Both the position numbers and the translations under genes were made by a program. Positions 15,501 to 23,557 of a DNA stretch of 38,976 nucleotides are shown one piece after another. The notes under the pieces are model-generated. The model had not been told where the DNA came from. It saw only the letters and a list, made by a program, of their open reading frames with translations, and did no database searches. Source of the stretch: Bacteroidaceae bacterium (GTDB lineage: Bacteria > Bacteroidota > Bacteroidia > Bacteroidales > Bacteroidaceae); assembly GCA_017470525.1 (NCBI GenBank), contig JAFUYM010000039.1, positions 1 to 38,976 of the forward strand. Reading direction: 5' to 3'. Every line of letters begins with the position of its first letter. The first letter of the stretch is position 1.

Positions 15501-16612
15501 ACCCGATAGGCATTGCTCACATACGACACCCCCGTCTTCATGTGCCCTACCCATACGGTTCCCTGTCCGTCGCATTGCAGACAAGTCGCATTGTCCGAAG
15601 GGAGTGACAGCGACATGTTTCGTTGGTGGCGCAGATTCACAATCTCTTCCGTCTTCTTATTATAAACAAACAAGCCCTCATGGTCGGTAGCAATCCAGAT
15701 GTTTCCCATGCGGTCATCCACCACATCCCTGATGGCATCGCTCTGCGACCAACCTTCCATCCTCGGCAGCCCCACCATCTCCTTTACCCGTTTTCCACCC
15801 ACCGAATAGCGGCACAACAGTTCTCTTGTGGTGCTATAGACCCACAACGTGCCATCGGCATCCGCAAATAGTCCGAACCGTTCATTCCTTCCTCGCCCCA
15901 TCTCATCGGGCAGTTCCACCTGCTGCAACTCTCCCGTTCCATTGGAAAAATGCCACACCGCATGGTCGGCATAAAAATAAAGACCGTCCGACATCGCTGC
16001 CGCCCCCTGTTTCCACACCTCTGGCATCGGCACCTTGGGGAGATGCCACGAGTCATGCTGTCCTGTGATGCCATCGTGACGATGGATGCCTTCACCATCC
16101 ACCACCCACAACACACCTTTTCCGTCCGTCACCACCCGAAACTCACCCTTCGGCTGGATGCCCTGCTCCGCAAGCCGTTCCCGTGCATCCGTACTGAATT
16201 GGGCAGTGTGGATATCATAAATAAAATAGCGGTTACTTTCACACCCTATCCAGATATTTCCCTCCACATCCTCTTGCAAAGACTTGATAGATTGATTGAA
16301 AAGTTCAGCAAATGTAGGATGACCATCTTCCACAAAACGTGCCTTCACCTCATAGCCGTCATAGCGGTTCAGCCCTCCCTCCGTTCCAATCCACAAGAAT
16401 CCACGGCTGTCAGTCAGGAGACACACCACACTATTGCTATGCAGCCCGTCAGCCGTTCCCAGCGTCCTGAACTGGTACTTGTCAGTCGTCTGCATCACTC
16501 CTTTCGAGCCTTGAGCCACGTCACCCTTTGGCACTATTGATGAAACTTGTGCTGAGCAAAGACTGCCCAGCACAAGCATGGATGTTATGATTGCTATTTT
16601 GCAATTCTTCAT
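12569..16612 (-). CDS. Hybrid two-component system (sensor kinase, receiver and AraC-type regulator in one chain)
   Basis: The 1347-residue protein begins with a signal peptide (ending LGSLCSAQ). A periplasmic sensor follows: many Reg_prop propeller blades (for example DSRGFLWIGTEGGLNRYDGY) and a Y_Y_Y-type domain at about 690-775. A membrane segment is at about 782-805 (YLVYALVAVLLAVWLWY). The cytoplasmic part has the kinase H-box NISHDLRTP with His845, ATP-binding boxes (NLFSNALKFTPTGG; VADTGKGIPDS), a receiver domain with phosphorylated Asp1144 in LIISDVMMPEVDG, and a C-terminal AraC-type HTH (GMSRSTLYKKLMAITGQGP). In Bacteroidetes such proteins sense oligosaccharides in the periplasm and activate nearby utilisation genes. 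Candidate targets are the 1129-aa protein, GH5 and the 949-aa protein genes. No separate promoter was found. Confidence 0.96.
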   Translation of the reverse strand: MKNCKIAIITSMLVLGSLCSAQVSSIVPKGDVAQGSKGVMQTTDKYQFRTLGTADGLHSNSVVCLLTDSRGFLWIGTEGGLNRYDGYEVKARFVEDGHPTFAELFNQSIKSLQEDVEGNIWIGCESNRYFIYDIHTAQFSTDARERLAEQGIQPKGEFRVVTDGKGVLWVVDGEGIHRHDGITGQHDSWHLPKVPMPEVWKQGAAAMSDGLYFYADHAVWHFSNGTGELQQVELPDEMGRGRNERFGLFADADGTLWVYSTTRELLCRYSVGGKRVKEMVGLPRMEGWSQSDAIRDVVDDRMGNIWIATDHEGLFVYNKKTEEIVNLRHQRNMSLSLPSDNATCLQCDGQGTVWVGHMKTGVSYVSNAYRVFQVHARECGDILVMAYGRNGDLWMGTDGNGVFVERKDGTVVKTALPNITVMALLSDGKDGMWVGSYNQGLYHLLTPNQYERYSADDGSFPTNDVWTLAHDNRGNLWTSASIGKTVVFNEKEKKGKVVCAEGEADIHGNDLYFDGKHTMYIASVYGLWIYDLNSRKCRVALGNRKGTQQWLDMMLMEVEYDKRTGMMALCHKRGVTMYDMKRDSLFYIQRKSDIVRGMTMDDRGTLWMCTSRGGMVSITPEVEKERVSFVTRNFLPKVEWMPPFNSGAMVYAPEGDILMGSTEGYVSIRPSAFVSARREEGRLIVTEIAVGDSLLNENSTHIRLGHDAAHVMVKFFAGSLVSAQRTRYAYRLVGRMDDWTVTDRNEVAFYALPSGEYTLQICVCKEDGSMGEPRELQISVAPPFFRTTPMYLVYALVAVLLAVWLWYRMRQRQKERADRQRQVMERQKMEQITEMKLRFFTNISHDLRTPLTLIISPLEQMVKKMEGGVVPDHLLDQLKSMHKNALLLLGEVSSLLDFRRLDVGVETLNVRSNDIIDHLNSILVSFSDYAEERNIRLSFDHDTDSFIMDYDKEKMNKVIYNLFSNALKFTPTGGSIVLGFQRNETMDEGKETVSITVADTGKGIPDSDKANIFTRFYQSSTNEASQTGSGIGLHIASDYVKLHKGSISVSDNVPQGSVFTISLPVVQEGASNGEHDSISKQHTEAEDGEGKTALPTVLVVDDNRDMLSFVSTCMKEDYRVLTATDGGMALDILMKEEVALIISDVMMPEVDGFELCRRVKTDINLSHIPIILLTARTTDMSRIEGLQVGADDYLTKPFNIDVLKLRVEKFLEWERNNHRQFRQKMNIEPSEITITPLDEQFIQKLIKMVEQRMDDPELSVETLSAEVGMSRSTLYKKLMAITGQGPAEFIRTLRIKRGKALLEASQMQVAEIAYAVGFTTAKSFSMNFKAEYGVTPSEYQKKVKSEE

Positions 16613-16644
16613 AGACCGAATTTCAGAATCTTATCTTAGATAGA

Positions 16645-16710
16645 GTTGGCTTCGTACAAGTTCTTCACGTTCGGTAAAGACCTCAAACCAAGTTTGGTTC
16701 TTTACTCTCA
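16645..16710 (-). other. Conserved 3' UTR element, copy 2
   Basis: This is the minus-strand counterpart of 9401-9466, beginning at the stop codon of the 1129-aa protein. It keeps GAGTAAAGAACCAAAC, a pairing GTTTG, the closing TCTTTACCGAACGTGAAG and CTTG. The second hairpin has a G in place of an A, which turns a pair into a T-G wobble. It lies in the 95-bp gap before the HTCS gene. Confidence 0.7.
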
Positions 16711-19700
16711 CTTCACCAGAACTTTCTTCCCATTCTGGATATAGATACCACGAACGGAAGCAGGATTTACCTTGATGCCCATCAAATTGTAAGCATCTGC
16801 ACCTGACGTAGAATTGGCAACAGCAGGAGTCTCGATGCCTGTTGCATCAACACTGACACAATAGAGACGGAAGTTGTCGAGTTTGTAACGTCCTGTGCAA
16901 TCCCACCAGTTGTTTTCATAATTGCGGTTCATGGCACTCTTGTTGTTGTCCGTGCGAACACCCAGTACAAGGTCTTCACCAGCCTGAATGCTGACCTCAA
17001 CAGTGAGCGTTGACATATTGCCCATATCACCCACCTCACCAGTTTCATTGGTGTTCACCTCATCGTAACCTGCGAATGTGCGTGAAACCTCTTCTGGGTG
17101 AAGAGCATCAAGTTCTGACTCATTATAGAACTCAGGCATACCATAATACTGCGCGTTGTTGTTCACAAGCAAACGCTGTCCTGTGAGGCGTGAGCAACCA
17201 CCATCGTAAGTGACATTCATATCAACAGTCACCTTATAAGTACCAGTAGGCAACCCCTTGATGGTCTGATAAAGATAAGCATCCGGAACAGGTGCAGAAA
17301 GCAGACAGTAAGAATGAGCGCCATCGGTTGTATAGGCATTGTCCTCAATGGCTGTCCAACTGTTGATTCCTGCATCAGTCAACTCTTGAGCAGTACGGCA
17401 ATCCTTATCACCAATCAACATTGTCCATCCGTAAGGAACGGTATGTGCAGCACCTCCTACAGCCTCGTCGTTGCCGTAAGTGTTTTCAAAACTTGGATTG
17501 ATAATGAAACTTGTGATATCATCGCCAGCCTTGAAGCCACCACCAATTTTTGCAGCAGCAATCAGGTCTTCCATCTTCTTCACAGTCGTAGAAACAGCAG
17601 CAGAATCAAAGGATGGATAGTCAGACTGATAATCCTCGTTTGTTGCATCGTAGAATGTTTTCAGCTCTTTGCCAGCAGCAGATGCTGCAGCCTGTGAGTC
17701 TGCCAACGTTGTTTCAGCCTGTGCAAGCGTGATAGAAAGCAAGGCGTATTCCTTAATGCTTACCGAAGCCTGGTCGGAAAGGGCAAGAAGGTCTGTTGCT
17801 GCACCATTGATGGCATCAAACTTGCTGTTTCTGTCTTTCAGAACAGCCTCACCTACGCTCTTAGCCTCCTCCAATGCCTTACGAATCTTTCCGTCCATTT
17901 TCTTCGACAGTACTTCGTCGGCACGTGCAAGCGCATTCTCCAGATTCTGGAAGGCTTCTTCAGTGTCTGCTCCAATATAGTAGAGGCGCAGGTTTGTGAA
18001 GCAGTTCCAGAAACCATTGGAAGAGCAATCAAACTCAATTCTCAAAGTATTGTCAGTCACCGTTGCTTCCACCACATTATTATATAAACCAAGGTCAAAG
18101 AACTTGAGAGCGACATCTGCATTGTCCGGCACATAATAAGAACTACCTTGATAACCCTCCTGAATGTCAGTAGGACCACAAGCAAACACATTATGAATCG
18201 TCACCTCACCATCGTTGAGACGAATCTTTGAAGTCACTTTATATGTAGGAGTACCATCACCCTGTGCCCAGTCATCATCAGATGCACTCCAATCCCATGA
18301 ACACCACTGGAAACCTTGTACCTCAAGACGATAGGTGCCATTCGCCACATTCTCAACCACCTGCTCTGCCGACCAGTCAGACCACCAACGTTCCAGAATC
18401 TGCTTGCCAGAGTCAATGCTGAAATCGTTGAGTGTAGCCTTCCAACCGCCTGTCGTGTCAAATCTGCCATTCACCAAAAGGTCAGTCACATCGGTACCAG
18501 CGGCAATGACAGAATTCTTTGCTTTGTCATTAAGTTCAGAAAGAGTCTTCATGATTTCCTCAATCTGCCCATTATTGTAAAGATGCTGTTCTACTTTTTC
18601 GGAGATTTCATTATCAGCCAAATAGTCTGAAAGTTTTTCCATTTCCTCAGAATCTCCTTGAGCCAAAGTTTCGTTAGCCGTCTGGAGCAGTGCTTCGAGA
18701 CTCTCGTATGCTTCCTTGTTCTTTACAGCCTCCTCATAATCTGCTTCAAATGTGGCGAAAAGAGCCTCCTGTGCATCCACATCACCACCAGCAATCAATG
18801 TCTGTGCCTGACTGATGTCGGCTGTAAGTTTATTGAGGTATTCTGAGCAGATAGCAGCCCCATCCACCAGAGGTTGTGCATTGGCTATGAGTGTAGAAAG
18901 ACGTTCCGAAGCAGGCTTTTCGCCAAGATATTCGAGTTTGAAGTCGAGAATGATGCACTGCCCCACATTGGTGCCTTCAAACATGATGCCGACCTCAGCA
19001 TCTCCAGTGCGGCATTCAAACACCACCTCAGAATATCCAGCAGACCAACCCGTGTCAGCCAAAGGAGCCTGATACAGTTTCTCTCCCACCTTGGCATAAA
19101 TGTATGCACCCTTGATGGGATCGCCATCCTCACCTGTGTGACGAATCCAGAAACCATAGTTCTCAAACTTATACTTTCCGTTCTTCAGTCCTGTCAGAGA
19201 CTGATACACCTTGTTGTCGCCAAACGCACCGCCAGACCACGAGCCCAGAGTCTTGTTGTCATCATAGAAGCCTTGGCTGTCCGTTTCACCCATACCACAG
19301 AAATAAGCAGGCACCATCGTCCAACCTGGCACATCGTGACCATCATTCACCCAATTCTCAGTCAAGTCCGCATTGCGTACATATTTAGAAGTGACATCGG
19401 CAGGATTCTCTTCTGTCGCATTGTTCACACGAACATCGAAAAGAACATTTTTCACACTCTCCACTGCCGCGTCATAATCCGCAGTTGTCGAAGCGGTGTT
19501 GTTATAGACAGCCAAGAGATCCTTCACATCATAGCCACTCTCCTGCAATTCTGTCATCGCATGATGCAGGTTCACTTTGCTGAGGAAATTCGCATATTCT
19601 GCTTCAGAAAGGATATTCCACTCAATGGCTCCATCTTCCGACTTCAGCACAGGCATAAGCACCCACTTCGCATAGGAAAGTCCCATCCACATGTCAGGAT

Positions 19701-20097
19701 AAAGTTCCCAAGAGAAATCCACATCCGACTTGGAAGGACGGATATGATAGGTGCCAGCCGACTGCTTTTCCACATACCATGCCGTGTTTTCATCTTCAGA
19801 GCCACCGTTATATCCCACATAATCAATGTCGGAGAAAAGGTAGCCTTTCGAGCATTCCATCTTCCAGTCACCCCCACTCACCTGCGTGAAAGTGATGGCA
19901 GAACCTTGACTTTCCAAAGACGTCTGTGCGCCTTGGGTGTAAACAAACTTCTCTATCGTTGCGTTGTAGAGATAATACTGCTGTCCGCTTTCGAGCGTAC
20001 AGTCATTTGGTACCGGTTTTGCCCATTCTGCCGCAAAAGCGTTCAAACTTGCTGTAAAAATGGCTGCGACAAGACACCATGTTTTTGTTCTTTTCAT
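16708..20097 (-). CDS. Large secreted multimodular protein, paralogue of the 949-aa protein
   Basis: The 1129-residue product starts MKRTKTWCLVAAIFTASLNAFAAEW, a signal peptide; a longer frame opens at 20229 but would run through the promoter box, so I chose the ATG at 20097. Visible parts are an N-terminal beta-rich domain (about 30-160, QYYLYNATIEKFVYTQ), beta-sandwich-like modules starting near 234 (YVRNADLTENW), 532 (LLVNGRFDTTGGWK) and 857 (SFIINPSFENTYG), and Ala/Glu-rich helical segments between them (about 390-530 and 735-855). The end, YNLMGIKV then GIYIQNGKKVLVK, is a sorting-type tail nearly the same as in the 949-aa protein. No catalytic domain is seen. The modules resemble carbohydrate-binding folds; a surface role in glycan or matrix binding is inference. 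Confidence 0.8.
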   Translation of the reverse strand: MKRTKTWCLVAAIFTASLNAFAAEWAKPVPNDCTLESGQQYYLYNATIEKFVYTQGAQTSLESQGSAITFTQVSGGDWKMECSKGYLFSDIDYVGYNGGSEDENTAWYVEKQSAGTYHIRPSKSDVDFSWELYPDMWMGLSYAKWVLMPVLKSEDGAIEWNILSEAEYANFLSKVNLHHAMTELQESGYDVKDLLAVYNNTASTTADYDAAVESVKNVLFDVRVNNATEENPADVTSKYVRNADLTENWVNDGHDVPGWTMVPAYFCGMGETDSQGFYDDNKTLGSWSGGAFGDNKVYQSLTGLKNGKYKFENYGFWIRHTGEDGDPIKGAYIYAKVGEKLYQAPLADTGWSAGYSEVVFECRTGDAEVGIMFEGTNVGQCIILDFKLEYLGEKPASERLSTLIANAQPLVDGAAICSEYLNKLTADISQAQTLIAGGDVDAQEALFATFEADYEEAVKNKEAYESLEALLQTANETLAQGDSEEMEKLSDYLADNEISEKVEQHLYNNGQIEEIMKTLSELNDKAKNSVIAAGTDVTDLLVNGRFDTTGGWKATLNDFSIDSGKQILERWWSDWSAEQVVENVANGTYRLEVQGFQWCSWDWSASDDDWAQGDGTPTYKVTSKIRLNDGEVTIHNVFACGPTDIQEGYQGSSYYVPDNADVALKFFDLGLYNNVVEATVTDNTLRIEFDCSSNGFWNCFTNLRLYYIGADTEEAFQNLENALARADEVLSKKMDGKIRKALEEAKSVGEAVLKDRNSKFDAINGAATDLLALSDQASVSIKEYALLSITLAQAETTLADSQAAASAAGKELKTFYDATNEDYQSDYPSFDSAAVSTTVKKMEDLIAAAKIGGGFKAGDDITSFIINPSFENTYGNDEAVGGAAHTVPYGWTMLIGDKDCRTAQELTDAGINSWTAIEDNAYTTDGAHSYCLLSAPVPDAYLYQTIKGLPTGTYKVTVDMNVTYDGGCSRLTGQRLLVNNNAQYYGMPEFYNESELDALHPEEVSRTFAGYDEVNTNETGEVGDMGNMSTLTVEVSIQAGEDLVLGVRTDNNKSAMNRNYENNWWDCTGRYKLDNFRLYCVSVDATGIETPAVANSTSGADAYNLMGIKVNPASVRGIYIQNGKKVLVK

Positions 20098-20153
20098 ACT
20101 TGTTAGTTTTTCTTTCGTTTCTTTTGATTTCTTAAATGAATGTTTTCGCTTCG

Positions 20154-20161
20154 CAAATGTA
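20154..20161 (-). promoter_or_regulatory. Predicted promoter -7 box for the 1129-aa protein gene
   Basis: Minus strand TACATTTG in the context CGTACATTTGCGAAG, 56 nt upstream of the start codon. It diverges from the GH5 promoter at 20300. Confidence 0.55.
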
Positions 20162-20299
20162 CGCTGTTTCTCCGACACAGGAGGGTCAAAATGTTTCCAA
20201 AGAGCGACATGATGTTGATTCAACCACAAAATAACCCCTCAGTCAACATTTTTTCCCTTCTTTCACTCATTTTTTTCCTTCCACATGGAAGTTTTGTAG

Positions 20300-20307
20300 T
20301 ACCTTTG
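20300..20307 (+). promoter_or_regulatory. Predicted promoter -7 box for the GH5 gene
   Basis: TACCTTTG in the context TAGTACCTTTGCATAC, 45 nt upstream of the start codon. I see no clear -33 element. Confidence 0.65.
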
Positions 20308-20352
20308 CATACAAATTCAAAAAACTTATAGACCCATTTATCTTTTACAACT

Positions 20353-21675
20353 ATGCATTTTCTTCGACTTTCTTTATGGGCTACCGCTTTCTGCCTGTCC
20401 GCCTTCTGCTTCCAAGCGCAATCGCAAACGGCAATGGAGGTGGCTGAAAACATGTATCCAGGATGGAACCTCGGCAACACCATGGAACCTGGTCCCTGCG
20501 ATTGGATTAGCAATAAACTGAACTACGAAACGGCATGGCAAGGCAGCAAAACAACTCAAGCCATCATCGACTTTGTAGCAAAACAGGGATTCCGTTCTGT
20601 GCGCATCCCTTGTTCGTGGATGGTGCATTGCGATGCCAACTACAACATCGACACGAAGTGGATGGACCGAGTGCAGGAAATCGTGGATTACTGCATCAAG
20701 GACAGCCTATATGTCGTGCTCAACGACCACTACGACAACGGGTGGATTGAACGTTCGTTCGCCAACAAGACAGAGGCTTCGGTCAGCATGAACTGCACCC
20801 TTCTGGGCATGCTGTGGAGACAGATTGCCACCCGATTCCGCGACTACGACCATCATCTGCTCTTTGCCGGGATGAACGAACCTGATGCTGCAGGGGACAA
20901 CAGCAAGGACAAAAGCGGAGATATTGCCACACTCATCAAATATGAACAGGCTTTCGTGAATGCCGTGCGGCAAACGGGTGGCAATAATGCCAAACGTGTC
21001 TTGGTGGTGCAGTCGCCTTCGACCAGCATCGACCTCGCCTATCAGTATGACGTGATGCCCACGGATGCCACTCCTGATGCCCTGATGCTGGAGGTGCATT
21101 TCTATGCACCCTTCAATTTTTCCATGATGACAAAAGAGGAATCGTGGGGCAGTCCGTTCTACTATTGGGGTGCCGCCAACCATGTGGAAGGTTCCACCCA
21201 CAATGCCACCTGGGGAGAGGAATCCTACATCCAGAGCCAGTTGCGCCAAATGAGGACGAAATACTCCTCAAAGGGCATCCCCGTCATCATGGGTGAATTT
21301 GGCTCGCTGTGGCGCACCATGCCCGCAGGAGAGAACCAAGAGAAGCACGATGCTTCCATCTATACGTGGTACAAGACCCTCTGCAAATATGCCATCCACA
21401 ATGGTGTCATTCCTTTCGTGTGGGACACAAACAACTGCCAACGTCCCTCCATGGACATCATCAACCGCAAGACCCTCACTGTCTTCAACCCAAATGCCTT
21501 AGATGGCATCATGGACGGATGTGCCGATGCCGTATGGTATGGCACCACCGACATTCTCCTTCCCTCCGCCCATTCGTCTTCCACTCCTCTCTACGACCTC
21601 TCGGGTCGCATCCTCTCCACTCCCCCATCCAAAGGCATCTTCATTTCTGATGGGAAAAAGTGGATGAAAAGGTAA
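20353..21675 (+). CDS. Secreted GH5-family endoglucanase-like glycosidase
   Basis: The 440-residue protein has a signal peptide (MHFLRLSLWATAFCLSAFCF, cut near QAQSQ) and a GH5 TIM barrel: MYPGWNLGNTME at the start, GFRSVRIPCSW, LYVVLNDHYDN, the acid/base Glu176 in FAGMNEPD and the nucleophile Glu315 in PVIMGEFGSLW. The family hydrolyses beta-1,4-linked glucans, mannans or related hemicelluloses with a retaining mechanism; the exact substrate cannot be told from sequence alone. A C-terminal tail (LYDLSGRIL then GIFISDGKKW) resembles those of the two large neighbours and may direct surface export. The gene diverges from the 1129-aa protein gene and converges with the DUF853 gene, with only 7 bp between the ends. 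Confidence 0.92.
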   Translation: MHFLRLSLWATAFCLSAFCFQAQSQTAMEVAENMYPGWNLGNTMEPGPCDWISNKLNYETAWQGSKTTQAIIDFVAKQGFRSVRIPCSWMVHCDANYNIDTKWMDRVQEIVDYCIKDSLYVVLNDHYDNGWIERSFANKTEASVSMNCTLLGMLWRQIATRFRDYDHHLLFAGMNEPDAAGDNSKDKSGDIATLIKYEQAFVNAVRQTGGNNAKRVLVVQSPSTSIDLAYQYDVMPTDATPDALMLEVHFYAPFNFSMMTKEESWGSPFYYWGAANHVEGSTHNATWGEESYIQSQLRQMRTKYSSKGIPVIMGEFGSLWRTMPAGENQEKHDASIYTWYKTLCKYAIHNGVIPFVWDTNNCQRPSMDIINRKTLTVFNPNALDGIMDGCADAVWYGTTDILLPSAHSSSTPLYDLSGRILSTPPSKGIFISDGKKWMKR

Positions 21676-21682
21676 TTAACAA

Positions 21683-23521
21683 TTATTTAAAGATGCTCTT
21701 CAGTATCTCGTTTGTCACCTGACGGGTGGCAGTACTGGCGGCTGTCTTGGCGGCATTGCCGAGAATCGAGCCTGAAGAGGACTTCTTGGTGGCAGTAGTC
21801 TTCTTTTTCGTGGAAGTGCTACGTGAGGAGGAAGAGCCTGTGATTTTCTTACCGACCGAAGTGCCCACCTGACGACCGACGGAACCAAGGACGGCACCGA
21901 TGAGGGTGCCGAAGATGGTGCGTGTCCATCCGCTGGATGATTTGGACTTCTCCTTGGCTGCCCGTTCCTCTTCCTTGCGACGTCGTTCTGCTTCTTTCTC
22001 TGCTTCTTTGCGCTGACGCTCTGCCTCACGTGCAGCCTCTTTCTCCAACTTTTCCTGTTCACGCTGACGGCGCAGGGCTTCTATTTCCTCGGCTTTGCGC
22101 TGACGTTCAGCCTCCTTCTCCTCTTCTTTCAGTTGACGTTCCAGTTCTTTCTGCTGACGTTCAGCCTCCTTTTCGGCTTCTTTCTGCTGCTTGGCTTCTT
22201 CCTGACGGCGCAGGATAGCGGCTGTTTCGGCATCCTCCTGCTCTTTCTGTGCCATCAGCACCTCGTAGGCACTCTCACGGTCGAAGTAGTCGGCATATTC
22301 CTTGATGTGGTCGGGAGCAGCATTCTGGATGTCGATTCGCTGACCTTCGGTTATGGCACCGATTTGGCTGAGGGGGAAGAGCACCTTGGCACGTTGCACA
22401 ATGGTGGGTGCTCCCTTTTCATCGAGCACCGACACGAGGGCTTCGCCTGTCTCGAGTTCCATGATGGCTTGCTCGGTGCTGAAGGAGGGGTTGGCACGGA
22501 ACGACTGTGCTGCCACGCGCACTGCCTTCTGGTCTTTAGGCGTGTAGGCACGGAGGGCATGCTGGACGCGGTTACCAAGTTGTCCGAGAATGGAATCGGG
22601 AATGTCGGAGGGTGACTGACTGATGAAGTAGATGCCCACGCCTTTGGAGCGGATGAGTCGGATGACCTGCTCCAACTTATCCACCATCGCCTTGGAAGTG
22701 CCGTCGAAGAGCATGTGTGCCTCGTCGAAGAAGAAGACGAGTTTGGGCAACGGGAGGTCGCCCACTTCGGGCAGGGTGGCATAGAGTTCGGTCATGAGCC
22801 ACAGGAGGAAGGTGGAGTAGAGTTTAGGATTGAGCATCAACTTGTCGGCAGCCAAGACGCTCATCACACCCAAACCATCCTCGATGTCGATGAGGTCTTC
22901 CACCTGAAAGGCTGGTTCGCCGAAGAATTTGTCTGCTCCTTCGCTCTGGAGCCCTAAGAGAGAGCGCTGAATGGCTCCGATGCTGACAGTGGAGGCAGTG
23001 CCGTAGGCTGTCAGGGATTCAGGATGCTGCGCCACAAAGTCGAGCATCAGCCGAAGGTCTTTCAGGTCGATGAGCAGAAGTTGATTGTCGTCGGCAATTC
23101 TGAATATCATGTTGAGCACACCGCTCTGCACTTCTGTCAGGTTCATGATGCGGCTCAACAACTGAGGTCCCATGGCTGACACCGTCGTGCGCATGGGGAA
23201 GCCCTGTTCGCCAAACACGTCGTAGAAACGCACAGGACAGGGCTTAAACTCAGGATTGGGCACACCAAATTCATCCTTGCGCTTCTCGATGAAGGAGGAC
23301 AGTTTGCCTGCCTGCGAGATGCCTGAAAGGTCGCCCTTCATGTCTGCCATGAAACAGGGCACACCTGCCTGACTGAAAGTCTCGGCAAGCACCTGGAGAG
23401 ACACGGTCTTTCCTGTACCAGTTGCACCTGCAATAAGACCATGACGGTTACACATTCTGCCCACCAGATTGATGGGTCCATCGTCGCAATGCGCGATATA
23501 AAGATTGCCGTTGATGTACAT
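21683..23521 (-). CDS. DUF853 / HerA-like ATPase with an enlarged charged coiled coil
   Basis: The 612-residue protein has Walker A GATGTGKT (residues 32-39) and Walker B with LVFFFDEAHMLF, and matches the DUF853 family (E. coli YjgR-like), relatives of HerA/FtsK-type motor ATPases of unknown role. After the ATPase domain, residues about 425-526 form a Glu/Lys/Arg-rich coiled coil built of units like EAERQRKE. It makes the protein roughly 100 residues longer than YjgR. The end holds a glycine-zipper-like stretch (GTLIGAVLGSVGRQVG) and a Ser/Thr/Lys-rich linker. There is no signal peptide. It starts 12 bp after the dsbD stop and is probably the third gene of the trxB-dsbD-DUF853 operon. Confidence 0.9.
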   Translation of the reverse strand: MYINGNLYIAHCDDGPINLVGRMCNRHGLIAGATGTGKTVSLQVLAETFSQAGVPCFMADMKGDLSGISQAGKLSSFIEKRKDEFGVPNPEFKPCPVRFYDVFGEQGFPMRTTVSAMGPQLLSRIMNLTEVQSGVLNMIFRIADDNQLLLIDLKDLRLMLDFVAQHPESLTAYGTASTVSIGAIQRSLLGLQSEGADKFFGEPAFQVEDLIDIEDGLGVMSVLAADKLMLNPKLYSTFLLWLMTELYATLPEVGDLPLPKLVFFFDEAHMLFDGTSKAMVDKLEQVIRLIRSKGVGIYFISQSPSDIPDSILGQLGNRVQHALRAYTPKDQKAVRVAAQSFRANPSFSTEQAIMELETGEALVSVLDEKGAPTIVQRAKVLFPLSQIGAITEGQRIDIQNAAPDHIKEYADYFDRESAYEVLMAQKEQEDAETAAILRRQEEAKQQKEAEKEAERQQKELERQLKEEEKEAERQRKAEEIEALRRQREQEKLEKEAAREAERQRKEAEKEAERRRKEEERAAKEKSKSSSGWTRTIFGTLIGAVLGSVGRQVGTSVGKKITGSSSSRSTSTKKKTTATKKSSSGSILGNAAKTAASTATRQVTNEILKSIFK

Positions 23522-23529
23522 AAGAATTT

Positions 23530-23557
23530 GGAGTTAGGAGTTAGGAGTTAGGAGTTG
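23530..23557 (-). repeat. Heptamer repeat GGAGTTA overlapping the dsbD stop codon
   Basis: Four 7-bp units (GGAGTTA three times, then GGAGTTG) run from 23530 to 23557. On the minus strand they read TAACTCC repeats; they encode the last residues of DsbD (QLLTPNS) and its TAA stop. Confidence 0.9.
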
